Origin: Bacteroidia bacterium
GTDB taxonomy: Bacteria > Bacteroidota > Bacteroidia > Chitinophagales > Chitinophagaceae
DNA: 64,000 nucleotides
NCBI GenBank assembly: GCA_030426665.1
Contig: JAUHYD010000003.1
Coordinates: 124,001-188,000, forward strand
Reading direction: 5' to 3'
Part shown: positions 27,501 through 36,276 of the stretch, piece by piece
Numbering within the stretch: the first letter of the stretch is position 1
Layout of the letters: the number at the start of each line of letters is the position of its first letter
Notes under the pieces: generated by a model
Database searches by the model: none
What the model was told of the DNA's origin: nothing
Seen by the model: the letters and a program-made list of their open reading frames with translations, nothing else
Position numbers and translations under genes: made by a program

Positions 27501-27716
27501 TTTCCTTACCGGCAATTCGCAGCTTGAAACCAATGTGGCAGCAAGTGTACTGAAGCCAACAAACTTTAAGAAGTCGCGGCGGGGAGTAGTTGCATTAAAC
27601 ACATTGTCGCTCAAGTCGAAGGGCAATTCTTCTTTAAACTCTTGCTCCACCACTTCCTTATTATTCGTGATGTTACTGAGATCCTGCAGGTCCGACCAAT
27701 ATTGTTTCTGACTCAT
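24570..27716 (-). CDS. actB: Alternative complex III subunit ActB (molybdopterin-type fold plus Fe-S domain)
   Basis: 1048 residues. A Tat-like signal (TPRRDFLKFVGFSTLA, Arg46-Arg47) comes first and is followed by a lipobox-like LVSSC. The large N-terminal part is the molybdopterin oxidoreductase fold, which in ActB lacks the cofactor. The C-terminal ~300 residues hold four cysteine clusters: CTGCGACVVGC, CQHCDNAPCENVC, CIGTKYCANNC and CSFCVQRL with CQQSC. They bind three 4Fe-4S and one 3Fe-4S cluster as in known ActB. It passes electrons from ActC to the haems of ActA and ActE. Confidence 0.95.
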   Translation of the reverse strand: MSQKQYWSDLQDLSNITNNKEVVEQEFKEELPFDLSDNVFNATTPRRDFLKFVGFSTLAATLVSSCELPVRKAIPYAIKPEDITPGVPNYYASTFVDGGEYCPIVIKTREGRPIKVEGNELSAITKGGTSARVQASVLGLYDKARLTHPMADGKEATFEAVDRLVKEGLAGKSGYLVTGSILSPTTKEVIKEFLAKYTGMKHVVYDAISYSGMLQANEACYGQRTLPTFHFGKARTIVSLGADFLGTWLSPVEFSKGYASGRKISAKNPELSKHYHVESIHTITGAAADERATCRPSELGLVVNALYNAVANGTKPSLSANLNKLITSAAADLKKGNGMVVCDSNDVNVQIVVNAINDKIGANGTTVNWVTTSNNKQGIDKQVADMVADMEAGRAGVVLMHGVNPVYDYLDGKKFAAALAKVPVTVSFAERLDETAQKCKYIIPDHHYLESWGDAEPKPNYYSLMQPGISPLFKTRAFQDSLMVWMDANQQYGEYWKQYWESRIGSSAGFDKALQDGVIQPGGEMANGAVPFTGNVEAAMSAVGAKKKAGDVELVVYQKVGIGYGGAWSNNPWLLEMPDPITRATWDNYLCVSPKRGKELDAELTGFTEVETHKRVAKVTGPNGYTIELPVIVVPGMHNDVVAIATGFGRDAKVGRAAASDKTKGGKNAYPFTSFNGNNIEYYCGVTVAKTEEKYEVALTQTHNSYEGRPVVHEFTLEEFKKDPKELQKERGAEIGHYTSLPWEEGEGHHEGEHLANPEMEEGYRKNGTLYPNHPYEGIKWGMSIDLNTCTGCGACVVGCMAENNVSVVGKYHVLRAHEMHWIRIDRYYSGMPEDPDSIQTVFQPMLCQHCDNAPCENVCPVSATNHSTEGLNQMAYNRCIGTKYCANNCPYKVRHFNWMDWNGADCFEDNLYEDGRRDDLNDDLTRMVLNPDVTVRSRGVMEKCSFCVQRLQDAKLAAKKEGHPMRDGAARTACQQSCPTDSITFGNVNDKESEIYKIRHEEQQERTFYVLEHIHTLPNINYLSKIRNTEEIVAGDEKKDGMYAEHI

Positions 27717-27824
27717 AAAGCAAATTCAAAATTCAAATTCAAAAAATAACAGAAGGCGATTTCTCTTTTTAAGGTCTGCCTTGTTTTACTACTAATTCCT
27801 ACCCGTCAACAGACAGCTATTAAA

Positions 27825-29084
27825 TTAGTAGTGGCATTTCTGGCACTCTAAGCCACCCAGTTCCGCTTCCGTAACCTTGGTGCGCTTGCCAGACTCCAGC
27901 TCTTCGTGGTATTTTTCAAAAATGCTATAATAATTGTTGTTTGTAAACTGAACTTCTGTCTGACGGTGACAGTTGATACACCATCCCATTGATAGCGGTG
28001 CAAACTGATACACTTCATCCATTTCTTCAATACTTCCGTGACACTGCTGGCACTGTACCTGACCAACTTTAACGTGTTGTGAGTGATTGAAATAAACGTG
28101 ATCCGGCAAATTATGAATCTTAACCCACTGAATCGGGGTAGCAAGAATGTTGCCTTTTTCGTCTCTGTTGTAAGCTTTCTTAACAGGATCCCATCCGGCA
28201 TATTTGTATAATAGCTGGATTTGCTGTGTACCGTCGATCTCTTTTCCTTCAGCAGTTTTCAGCGGATGCTCTTCAGCTCCTGTGTATTCGTTAATCTGCT
28301 TGTGACAGTTCATACACACGTTAGAAGAAGGAATCATCGCCTGACGGCTCTTTTCTGCACCTGCGTGACAGTAAAGACAGTTTAGCTGATTGATACCTAC
28401 GTGCACTTTGTGCGAGTAGAAAATAGGCTGCAATGGCTGATAGTTTTGCTGGCGACCTTCGTTAATCGCTCCGTTTACCAACCAGTATCCTGAGAATATG
28501 AAAATCAATATTGCTGTAACCGCAATTACCAGTTTGCTGCGGTAAAGTGGAATTTCTTTTTCGTTAGGTATATTTTCCTTGTCGTTGGCAGCACGCTTCA
28601 GACCCTGATTGGCTCTCCAAAGGATAACAACCAGTACTAACAGAGAAAGCGTAATAACTGTGTACAACCACGTGTTGCTTTCTGCCGGCGCGCCACTATT
28701 AGCATTTCCGGCAGGGGTTGCAGCAACAGGAGCTTTATAATCGTCAGCATACTGAAGTATCGCATCTATCTCCTCTTCTGTAAGAGAAGGGAATGCAGTC
28801 ATCGCCGTTTTCGCATATTTATTGTAGACGCGATTTGCTTCGGCATCACCTGAAGCTATCAGGCTGGCGGAATTGTGTACCCACTTGTACACCCATCCGT
28901 CACCGGGCAAACTTCCACGTATACCTTTCAGTGCTGGTCCGGTAGATTCTTTAACTGGATTGTGGCATGAAGCACAGTTTGACATAAACAGTGCTTTACC
29001 ATCTGGAGCGGCAATAGCAGACACATTGCTTAATAGCAAAAGTATAAATAACGAAAGCGCGCTACGGAAGCATAATCTTAACAT
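27825..29084 (-). CDS. actA: Alternative complex III subunit ActA, multi-haem cytochrome c
   Basis: 419 residues from ATG 29084, which begins a signal peptide (LSLFILLLLSNVSAIAA); an upstream in-frame ATG at 29246 adds 54 residues of non-signal sequence. Six CxxCH haem sites are seen: CASCH in an N-terminal mono-haem cytochrome domain, then, after a membrane helix, CLYCH, CMNCH, CQQCH, CINCH and CQKCH. Typical ActA has the penta-haem part; the extra mono-haem domain fused in front is known in Bacteroidota. It is the first gene of the act-cox operon. Confidence 0.92.
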   Translation of the reverse strand: MLRLCFRSALSLFILLLLSNVSAIAAPDGKALFMSNCASCHNPVKESTGPALKGIRGSLPGDGWVYKWVHNSASLIASGDAEANRVYNKYAKTAMTAFPSLTEEEIDAILQYADDYKAPVAATPAGNANSGAPAESNTWLYTVITLSLLVLVVILWRANQGLKRAANDKENIPNEKEIPLYRSKLVIAVTAILIFIFSGYWLVNGAINEGRQQNYQPLQPIFYSHKVHVGINQLNCLYCHAGAEKSRQAMIPSSNVCMNCHKQINEYTGAEEHPLKTAEGKEIDGTQQIQLLYKYAGWDPVKKAYNRDEKGNILATPIQWVKIHNLPDHVYFNHSQHVKVGQVQCQQCHGSIEEMDEVYQFAPLSMGWCINCHRQTEVQFTNNNYYSIFEKYHEELESGKRTKVTEAELGGLECQKCHY

Positions 29085-29534
29085 TGGCTTTAATGATTCT
29101 GGCACAGGAATAAATTTGAGAATTAACTTTCCTTTATATAAAAGCGAGGCAAAACTACAACACAATCTGCAAATTTTGTACACATTTTCTAAAAAATGTT
29201 TTTCAATACTGGCGCGGCTTTCAGGGGTGTTTTTACTATAAAACATTTTTTTAATGTCATTTTTTTGTCACGAAAACTGCTTAAAAAGGTGGGTAAAAAG
29301 CAATATTGAGTTAACAAATAACCCTCCGTTAATATCCTCAACCACAATTTTGAACATTTTCCCGTTTCTTAAAATTCTTTTTCCGATTCATAAAACCCAA
29401 ATGACCCGCTTTGCCGACTTTTGTGCATTATCTGGCAGGATATAACTCGTATTTCGAAAATATAAAAGTGCTAACAGTCAGCAATTTATATACCTAACCC
29501 CCTATTACACAACAATTCTGACTACATACCCCAC
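29085..29534. other. 450-base intergenic region upstream of actA
   Basis: AT-rich. It holds the likely act promoter near its left end and the 3' end of the divergent-side SDR gene at the right. A 63-codon plus-strand frame at 29254-29445 has no recognisable content and is not called. No hairpin with a T run was found on the SDR side. Confidence 0.6.
29150..29157 (-). promoter_or_regulatory. Possible -7 box of the act-cox operon
   Basis: TAGTTTTG on the minus strand matches TAnnTTTG and lies 66 bases before the actA ATG at 29084. No TTG at the expected 17-23 base spacing was found. If correct, it lies inside the longer actA reading and so supports the 29084 start. Confidence 0.35.
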
Positions 29535-30314
29535 CTATATGCTTCCTGTACGCCCACCATCTACAGGTATTGACACCCCATTTACATAAGCTGCTGCAGG
29601 TGTCGCCAGAAACGCAATTACCGATGCAATTTCTTCCGGCTGACCAAACCTACCTGCCGGAATAGCCCCAATCATCTCTTTTTCTACTTCTTCCTGCGTT
29701 TTTCCGGTTTTGGCAGATTTATTACTCACTATGCCCGACAAACGCTCTGTAGCCGTTGCTCCCGGCAGCACATTATTTACAGTAATTCCATACTTGCCCA
29801 ACTCATTTGCCATGGTCTTAGCCCATGAAGCTACCGCGCCACGCACGGTATTAGAGACACCTAACCCATTGAGCGGAATCTTTACAGAAGTCGATATCAC
29901 ATTGATGATACGTCCATATCCCGCTGATTTCATCCCCTCTGCAACCAAACCAGCCAAAATATGATTACATATAAGGTGCTGATTAAAAGCACTTAAAAAC
30001 GCATCGGTGCTCGCATCGACAATCGGGCCACCGGGAGGTCCACCAGTATTATTTACCAGTATGTGTACTGTTTTACCTGCCAAAAACTTAGAGACAGCTT
30101 CGCGAACTTGTTCCGGCTGGCTGTAATCGGCCACAATGTATGCATGCACCTGCCCTATCGGCGTTGGCAATGTTGCTACCGCAGCCTGCAACTTCTGTTC
30201 GTTGCGCGAAACCAATACACACAAGGCCCCCATAGAAGCCATTGCTTGTGCAGCGGCCAACCCTATACCCTGCGTGCTGCCCCCTACAAGGGCTGTCTTT
30301 CCGGTTAAATCCAT
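29535..30314 (-). CDS. SDR-family oxidoreductase
   Basis: 259 residues from ATG 30314 (MDLTGKTALVGGSTQGIG); TTG/ATG codons a few residues upstream are possible. It has the TGxxxGIG-type site as GGSTQGIGLAAA, NNTGGPPGG in place of the usual NNAG, and the late VNGVSIPVDGGRTGSI. At the catalytic Tyr position it reads VSNTVRGAVASWA with no Y-x3-K. The TGGPPGG and missing Tyr place it with a divergent SDR group often annotated as 3-oxoacyl-ACP reductase; catalysis by the normal triad is doubtful. A TACTTTTG box (30328-30335) lies 13 bases before the ATG. It stands alone. Confidence 0.8.
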   Translation of the reverse strand: MDLTGKTALVGGSTQGIGLAAAQAMASMGALCVLVSRNEQKLQAAVATLPTPIGQVHAYIVADYSQPEQVREAVSKFLAGKTVHILVNNTGGPPGGPIVDASTDAFLSAFNQHLICNHILAGLVAEGMKSAGYGRIINVISTSVKIPLNGLGVSNTVRGAVASWAKTMANELGKYGITVNNVLPGATATERLSGIVSNKSAKTGKTQEEVEKEMIGAIPAGRFGQPEEIASVIAFLATPAAAYVNGVSIPVDGGRTGSI

Positions 30315-30463
30315 TGATAACATGCCACAAAAGTAGCTATTGAAATAAATTTTGCCGAATTATCAGGAAAGTCAACGGGTAATCAATCGAAATCGGAGGG
30401 AAATCGTTTGGTTACAGGGTTGTTAATGAAACACATACATTATTCAAGTGTGCGTTTTTCGTG

Positions 30464-30471
30464 TATTTTTG
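30464..30471 (+). promoter_or_regulatory. -7 box before the large T9SS protein gene
   Basis: TATTTTTG matches TAnnTTTG and lies 75 bases before ATG 30547. No TTG partner at the usual spacing. Confidence 0.35.
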
Positions 30472-30546
30472 TTTAACTAAACTCAAATCCTGCCCTTAAT
30501 ACGTTTTGGGGTAGGCGCTATCTACTAACTACACAACTTACGTGGT

Positions 30547-33500
30547 ATGAAAAAAAATTTCCTAAACCGCATTCTAACTGCCTCTTTGGTAGTCGCATCA
30601 GTTGGCACTTTCGCTCAGAGTCCGACCTCACCCGCACTTGACTTCAACGTTTTTCTCGAAAACAATGCTCAATTGGTAAACAACGAAACGGAAGGTCCGT
30701 TTGCACTGGGCGGCGACCTCAACATCAACGGTAGCTACCAGGTGTCTATCAACGATCCGGGCACTTTTTATGTTGGCGGCGTGCGAGTAACGATGGTTGT
30801 AGGAGGAAGGATAAATTATACCAGTGGCGGCCTGCAAGTAAACCAAAGCGGGTATATAAAAATCGGGAACTGCATCGGATCAACGGTATGGTATACTGAC
30901 CCCAATGGTGCACACCCACCTATCCGCATCACACCTACAACAAACTACAATAGCTCTCCCCGAATACTTTTACAAACCAGTTCGACTGCATTGGGCGTCA
31001 GCGCATCGTACAACCCGGTATGCCAACCAAACGTGATTGACTTTGCCTCGGCATTTACGGCCATGCGCTCTTATTCAGATGTGATGAAAGATTTCACTGA
31101 CAATGCATCGTTGACCAACTCTGCCGGAGCAACAATCCCGCATACAGGACTACCTACACAAGTTAAACTAACGGTGAACCCCGGTTTGAATGTACTGAAC
31201 GTTTCGGGTGCTGATTTAAATGCTGTTAACGACTTTATATACAACAACAACCCCGACCCGACCAAATACCTGATTATTAATGTGAACGCGCCTGGCACAT
31301 TCAATTGGAGCGTCTATAACTCGGGGGCTATTGGCTTGGCGCAATGCCCGTACATCCTGTACAATTTCTATAACACAACCACGCTCAACATTGTAGGGTA
31401 CGGGGCTATCGAGGGAACCGTCTTTGCGCCTTATGCCGACATTGTAAAGACCTCCAACTCGGCTAACGTGGAAGGGCAAATCATTGCAAAATCTTATCAT
31501 CATGCGGGCGGCGAAAATCACTACGCAGTATTTTCTCCGACTATTCCGGGCTGCGGAGGCCCTATAGCACCTGATGCAAGCTATACTGTGAATGACAATA
31601 ACCAATGCCTGACAGGTAACAACTTCGTTTTCACAAGTGGGTCTACCGGATCGGGACCACTAACCTATTTGTGGACTTTTGGCGATGGTACAACCAGTAC
31701 CGCTGCTAACCCTTCAGTTTCTTACACAGCAACAGGCACCTACAATGTAAAGCTAAGAGTTACAAACTCAGTGGGTGTTGACTCTGTCATCCATTCTGTA
31801 ATTGTCAGTGGCAATCCTGTCTACGGATATTCAATTAATGATACAGTTCAGGCATTGACCGGCAACAGCTTCACCTTTACTAGCGTGCCTCCAACCACAG
31901 GAAATATATACTCCTGGGATTTTGGAAACGGTGCAACGTCCACAGACGTCAACCCAACAACTACCTACGCAACGGCAGGGGTATATACAGTGACGCAAAG
32001 AGTAACCGGTTCGGGTGGTTGTACAGTGGACGTCGTAAACACAGTCGTAGTGGAAAGCGATAGTGTCGGCGGCGGTGGCGGCGGCGGTCTGGAAAGTGAA
32101 AGCCTTGGCGACCTGGTAAGTAAACGAGCCTACAACAAAATTAAAAACAGCATCAGCTCCCGGGTCGACTATAGCACGTTGCCGCTGTTTCATAAAGAAG
32201 CCGCGTATGCTGCAGCAAAAGCGAGTGAAATAGGTAGTTCTCTTTCGCGGTTTATCCCGGAAACGTTAAACGCAACTACGGTCGCCAAAATAACATCGCC
32301 GGAAGACCTCACTAAAATAACAAAAGCTGTCGACGCCTTCTCTGTTGACTATACAGAAAACAATACACCCAAGGCTGTAATCCTTGCTATTACTACAACA
32401 GGCAAAGCATACAACCATACAAAATCTATCTGCGACAGGTTCAGAGGTGCTGAGCTGTTGACGACAAAACAAGTAACTATAAACGGCTACAAGTTTATCG
32501 AGTTTGCTTTAAGACAAGGCAATGGAGAAGTGGAACACTCTATAACTTTTGCAACAGGTAAGACAGCCGGCACCAACCACTTCAACCTGCAAAGCAAATG
32601 GCTGATATCTGAGTATTCCGGCGATGACTCTATCTTTAACTTTCAGGTTTGGGGGACTACTCCGGCAAGCGTAGAAAAACTGACCGCAGATTTGCTGAAT
32701 AACCTCGGCGCTACCATGCCACTGCAACAGACGGATGTTAATTTCACTTTGCCTCCGGCCTATATCGCTATCGGCCAACGGAACAAAGAGAATCTGGAAG
32801 TAAATATTGCTGCGGTGCGATCGTCCAACAATGCAAAGGTTGTTTTCATTCAGAAAATAAACGAAGAGGCTTCAGAAGACTCGTTAATCATTCCGTTTAA
32901 CCTTGTAGCAGGACGAAATAACCATTTCAGCATACCCATCTTTGACGGATACGAATACGAAGGCCACTTTTACCTGGACGACACATTGGTAGACGACGTG
33001 TATATGGCAGATGGCGCATGGAGCCTTGACTTCGACAAGACCTATACGAGTATCCTGAATTACAAGCCGAACAACAACTTCAACAGGGTTTATAACAATG
33101 ATGAGCTTCCGCTGTACCGGAATGTAATGGTCAATGCTACTACCAAGGACTACATTTCTATTTACAAATTTATCAGAGCCGGTCAGGAAAAAACAGACTT
33201 ATCAGACTTCCATTCCTACAAGTTCTTCGCCGAAGGAAATGGAACGATGATTGTTCGCCTGATAAAAGAATCTGTAACGAAGTTTGCAGACCAATATAAA
33301 ACAAACGTGACCTTAGAGCCAAACGGTAAAAACTACCAAATAAGTTTTGACGACTTTACTTCAGACAACCTGGAAGCTCCCTTTGACCCTTCGGATGTTA
33401 CGGCAGTTGTTTATACTTTCGAGTTCCATGGTATTGTTACAGAGTTTCACTTCTACGCGGATGAGCAATCATTCTCACCTACTGTTGTAAACAGTATCAA

Positions 33501-33771
33501 GGCACTGTCGAATAGAAAAGTAACCATCTATCCAAACCCAACTTCAGGAAGCTTCAACTTAGGCTTTGCGAGTGAAGCTGACCGAAATCTGGACTTAACT
33601 TTTACAGATGTCGCCGGAAGAGTAATTTATAAGCAAAGTGTTGCCGCGACAATCGGTCAGAACAAGTTAACGATACAATTACCTGCCTCTCTGGCCCAAT
33701 CGGTAGTATTGGTACAACTTGGTGACGGGAACATAAAGTATGGCGTTACGAAACTAAGTATTCTCAAATAG
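30547..33771 (+). CDS. Large secreted T9SS protein with choice-of-anchor-A-like and PKD domains
   Basis: 1074 residues. A signal peptide (to about residue 23, FAQ) is followed by a ~310-residue domain resembling the choice-of-anchor A/collagen-binding-like fold (DFNVFLENNAQL... GPFALGGDLNING... GTVFAPYADI). Two PKD domains follow (about 345-425 and 428-503, with YLWTFGDG and YSWDFGNG), then a poly-Gly linker, an unrecognised ~450-residue region, and a C-terminal type A sorting domain (TIYPNPTSGSFNL ... KLSIL). The sorting domain marks it for export by the Type IX system and surface attachment or release. The first domain suggests adhesion. Transcribed alone with its own terminator. Confidence 0.85.
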   Translation: MKKNFLNRILTASLVVASVGTFAQSPTSPALDFNVFLENNAQLVNNETEGPFALGGDLNINGSYQVSINDPGTFYVGGVRVTMVVGGRINYTSGGLQVNQSGYIKIGNCIGSTVWYTDPNGAHPPIRITPTTNYNSSPRILLQTSSTALGVSASYNPVCQPNVIDFASAFTAMRSYSDVMKDFTDNASLTNSAGATIPHTGLPTQVKLTVNPGLNVLNVSGADLNAVNDFIYNNNPDPTKYLIINVNAPGTFNWSVYNSGAIGLAQCPYILYNFYNTTTLNIVGYGAIEGTVFAPYADIVKTSNSANVEGQIIAKSYHHAGGENHYAVFSPTIPGCGGPIAPDASYTVNDNNQCLTGNNFVFTSGSTGSGPLTYLWTFGDGTTSTAANPSVSYTATGTYNVKLRVTNSVGVDSVIHSVIVSGNPVYGYSINDTVQALTGNSFTFTSVPPTTGNIYSWDFGNGATSTDVNPTTTYATAGVYTVTQRVTGSGGCTVDVVNTVVVESDSVGGGGGGGLESESLGDLVSKRAYNKIKNSISSRVDYSTLPLFHKEAAYAAAKASEIGSSLSRFIPETLNATTVAKITSPEDLTKITKAVDAFSVDYTENNTPKAVILAITTTGKAYNHTKSICDRFRGAELLTTKQVTINGYKFIEFALRQGNGEVEHSITFATGKTAGTNHFNLQSKWLISEYSGDDSIFNFQVWGTTPASVEKLTADLLNNLGATMPLQQTDVNFTLPPAYIAIGQRNKENLEVNIAAVRSSNNAKVVFIQKINEEASEDSLIIPFNLVAGRNNHFSIPIFDGYEYEGHFYLDDTLVDDVYMADGAWSLDFDKTYTSILNYKPNNNFNRVYNNDELPLYRNVMVNATTKDYISIYKFIRAGQEKTDLSDFHSYKFFAEGNGTMIVRLIKESVTKFADQYKTNVTLEPNGKNYQISFDDFTSDNLEAPFDPSDVTAVVYTFEFHGIVTEFHFYADEQSFSPTVVNSIKALSNRKVTIYPNPTSGSFNLGFASEADRNLDLTFTDVAGRVIYKQSVAATIGQNKLTIQLPASLAQSVVLVQLGDGNIKYGVTKLSILK

Positions 33772-33795
33772 TCAACTTGAGAACGACACGATACT

Positions 33796-33836
33796 AAAAA
33801 GTAAAAGGATTCCAACCTGGAATCCTTTTTACTTTT
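33796..33836 (+). terminator. Terminator after the large T9SS gene
   Basis: A long stem built from AAAAAGTAAAAGGATTCCA and TGGAATCCTTTTTACTTTT with a three-base loop and one extra base, ending in a T-rich run. It begins 24 bases after the stop codon. Confidence 0.85.
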
Positions 33837-33919
33837 CCCTCGCCTCCAAATCGGGACGAGGGCACTCACACACACATTCTTATATATAAGCGGTTTACAG
33901 GGGACGTTCTAATCGTAAT

Positions 33920-34429
33920 TTACCCAACTTGCATTGCGCCAACTGCATCATTTACCAGCCCCAAACGAGCTTTCACAAAGTGCTGTACTTTACGCACATA
34001 ATCAAAGTATCCTAACTCCATCCGAACCCAAAATATGGTCAGAATCAGAGAACTGATGCCCAGTAGCGTATAAATTGCCTCGCGCTCCCTGCCCACCAGT
34101 AACAAAATCAGAGATGCAACTATCAGAAATCCGGAAAAAAGGACTATCAGCATAGGCCCACCGGAATCTATCTTGCGCATACGCGAAGTGATAACCAGTT
34201 TTGATACCCTTCCATCATTTTTTACAGAAACCTCTGTTACCGGAAGAGTCTTTAAGTCCGTAACATTTTCTGCATGAGGAGCAATTTCAATTGATTCTCC
34301 ATTATCATAAACCTCAAAGTCAAGGTCATGAATGCTTACATGACTACCGATAAGGCGTTGACTCAATTCATCCTTAGGCATCTGTAGCTGATACTTCTGT
34401 GTTCTTGTGAAAAACATAATCGGATTCAT
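33920..34429 (-). CDS. Membrane protein of unknown function
   Basis: 169 residues. The N-terminal ~90 are soluble and beta-rich (SHVSIHDLDFEVYDNGESIEI, TEVSVKNDGRVSKLVITSRMRK). Two membrane helices follow (about 94-112 and 118-136), then a short amphipathic C-terminus. The layout resembles small PH-like or bPH-type membrane proteins but no family is certain. It stands alone, convergent with the T9SS gene. No function is claimed. Confidence 0.65.
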   Translation of the reverse strand: MNPIMFFTRTQKYQLQMPKDELSQRLIGSHVSIHDLDFEVYDNGESIEIAPHAENVTDLKTLPVTEVSVKNDGRVSKLVITSRMRKIDSGGPMLIVLFSGFLIVASLILLLVGREREAIYTLLGISSLILTIFWVRMELGYFDYVRKVQHFVKARLGLVNDAVGAMQVG

Positions 34430-34743
34430 TTAAAGGTGAACAATAACTCTCTCTACATATATAGACGCATAAATTATGCCAGAAGTTTGCTTTTTTGAAA
34501 ATATTTTTTAAGAACATTGTGTTAAAACGAATACTGACAGTAGAAACCAGGTCAGTATTTTACATTTAAGTTGCTATAAACAAAATACTTACACAGACAC
34601 ATTAATCAATATACAATAGTCAACATCGAACATGAATAAAACCTGCTTCTTGTTTAATGATGCGGGAAATATTTTTGGCATAATTCGGGAAAAGGCATGT
34701 TTCTAAGCCATTAACACCATCTAATGTGTTTATTTTGCAAACT
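34430..34743. other. 314-base intergenic region with one hairpin
   Basis: AT-rich, between a minus-strand and a plus-strand gene. At 34530-34559 a perfect 9-bp stem AATACTGAC / GTCAGTATT with a 12-base loop is followed by TTTACATTT; it could be a weak terminator or an operator. No promoter with good spacing and no further gene are seen. Confidence 0.5.
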
Positions 34744-35616
34744 ATGTTGAGACGAAAGAAAGTAATAAGAATTGTTGCATTTGCAGCTCTGTTAGCAACA
34801 GCAACCGGATGTAGCACACTAAAGCGCTCCGGAAAGTCGTCGCCGCTGATGCCCGGCACCTGGCAATCAACACCCATTGTTATTGATGGTGATTGTACCG
34901 ACTGGCCATCACCTTACCCAAACTACGACTCAAAAGCAATGGTTGCCTATGCAACCTCAAACGACAAAGAAAACCTATACATAACCATGCAGACAGGAGA
35001 TCCGCTGACGCAGGTAAAAATCCTGAAACAAGGCATGACCGTCTCTATAGATACCGGGGGAAGCAGCGTACCGCAATACAACATCCACTTCCCTTTACAA
35101 AACGAAACCAACCTTTCTGACCTATTCACCGGAACCGGTGAATCCATGCAATTAAGCAGGTTCTTCGACCGTAATATTGCTAAAACTGCAAAAGACTGCA
35201 ATCAATTTACGCTGGAGGGTTTTCCTGAATGTTCGGGCGGCTTTGTAGTGTCACAAACATTACCATGCGGCATATCTGTTTCGCTAAGTATCGACAACTA
35301 TAAACAACTGGTTTGGGAAGCTGTAGTTCCGTTCAGCGTTATATACAACAAAAAGCAAATTACAGCAGCTGACGCAAAAAGGGATATTATTGTCTGCTAC
35401 TCGGTTAAAGGCTTTAAGAATACTTCAGGAAAAGTTGCAGCACCCGCCCCAATGAACAACACTATGGGTGGAGGAATGGGTGGCGCGAACAACAATGGTA
35501 GGCTTAACAGTATGCCAATGGGAAACCCCGGCACAAGTACATCTACTGAAAGCCCGCTACAGCACCTTTATGAAAGCACCAAAACATGGAAGCACTTTTT
35601 AATATCTTGGAAATAA
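34744..35616 (+). CDS. Lipoprotein with a CBM9-like domain
   Basis: 290 residues from ATG 34744, giving a lipoprotein signal ending LLATATGCS. The next region, TPIVIDGDCTDWPSPYPNYDSKAMVAYATSNDKENLY (too long to quote fully), follows the CBM9-like plan: a start strand IDG-x-x-x-DW, then residues for the second strand and -LYI-. Such domains bind carbohydrate in other proteins; here it may be a periplasmic or outer-membrane lipoprotein of unknown ligand. The C-terminus is Gly/Asn/Met rich (MGGGMGGANNN). It precedes nuoA by 129 bases but has no evident link to respiration. Confidence 0.7.
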   Translation: MLRRKKVIRIVAFAALLATATGCSTLKRSGKSSPLMPGTWQSTPIVIDGDCTDWPSPYPNYDSKAMVAYATSNDKENLYITMQTGDPLTQVKILKQGMTVSIDTGGSSVPQYNIHFPLQNETNLSDLFTGTGESMQLSRFFDRNIAKTAKDCNQFTLEGFPECSGGFVVSQTLPCGISVSLSIDNYKQLVWEAVVPFSVIYNKKQITAADAKRDIIVCYSVKGFKNTSGKVAAPAPMNNTMGGGMGGANNNGRLNSMPMGNPGTSTSTESPLQHLYESTKTWKHFLISWK

Positions 35617-35670
35617 TCTAAGTGAATATTACCCAATTTTAAATAGGTATGTGCGTTCAACAATTGCTTA

Positions 35671-35700
35671 TTGTATTTTCGCTCCATAACTGTAACTTTG
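35671..35700 (+). promoter_or_regulatory. Promoter of the nuo operon
   Basis: TTG at 35671-35673, 19 bases, then TAACTTTG at 35693-35700: an exact match to the Bacteroidota consensus. The nuoA ATG is 45 bases downstream. Confidence 0.75.
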
Positions 35701-35745
35701 TTTTATTCTATTTTATCAATTTATAGCAAATAAGGGCATCCGTAT

Positions 35746-36138
35746 ATGAATCTTCTATTGCAGGCCGCTTCGGAAAATACTCCGTTCAATTACTTTCCTA
35801 TTGCGTTGCAGATTGTTATTGCCATAGGCTTTGTAGTAGTGATGATGGCTGTCACGCACCTTCTGGGACCAAAAAGAAAAACTCAAGACAAACTCATAAA
35901 CTTTGAAAGTGGTATTCCATCTGTAGGTAATGCCCGCCAACCGATGGGTATTAAGTACTTTCTGGTAGCTATACTCTTTGTGCTGTTCGATGTGGAAGTG
36001 ATTTTCTTCTACCCGTATGCTGTAAATTTCAGGTATTTGGGAAAAGAAGGGTTTATGGAAGTGGTACTTTTTGTTGCATTTTTCTTGTGTGGCTTTATAT
36101 ATATTGTCAAGAAAGGTGCCTTGGAATGGGAAGATTAA
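35746..36138 (+). CDS. nuoA: NADH-quinone oxidoreductase subunit A
   Basis: 130 residues, three membrane helices, with the NuoA loop FESGIPSVGNARQPMGIKYFLVAILFVLFDVEVIFFYP. It is a small membrane subunit at the quinone-binding junction of complex I. First gene of the nuo operon, with a clear promoter 45 bases upstream. Slightly longer than E. coli NuoA at the N-terminus relative to the first helix, as usual in Bacteroidota. Confidence 0.95.
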   Translation: MNLLLQAASENTPFNYFPIALQIVIAIGFVVVMMAVTHLLGPKRKTQDKLINFESGIPSVGNARQPMGIKYFLVAILFVLFDVEVIFFYPYAVNFRYLGKEGFMEVVLFVAFFLCGFIYIVKKGALEWED

Positions 36139-36276
36139 AAAAAGTGTGGCAGAGGGAGTTCTTAATGCCTAAAACGGCACAGGAAGCAATATGATAAAAA
36201 TGAAAAACAACTACACTCCTGAGATTTGGAACTTGAGTTAGTTTTAATTTTTGAATTTTAATTTTTGATTTAGAAT

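Noticed and set aside
29085-29246. Longer actA reading from ATG 29246
   Set aside because: It puts 54 residues in front of a clear signal peptide and runs through the likely promoter.
29254-29445. 63-codon plus-strand frame in the gap upstream of actA
   Set aside because: No promoter, no start signal and no recognisable content; AT-rich intergenic DNA readily gives such a frame.
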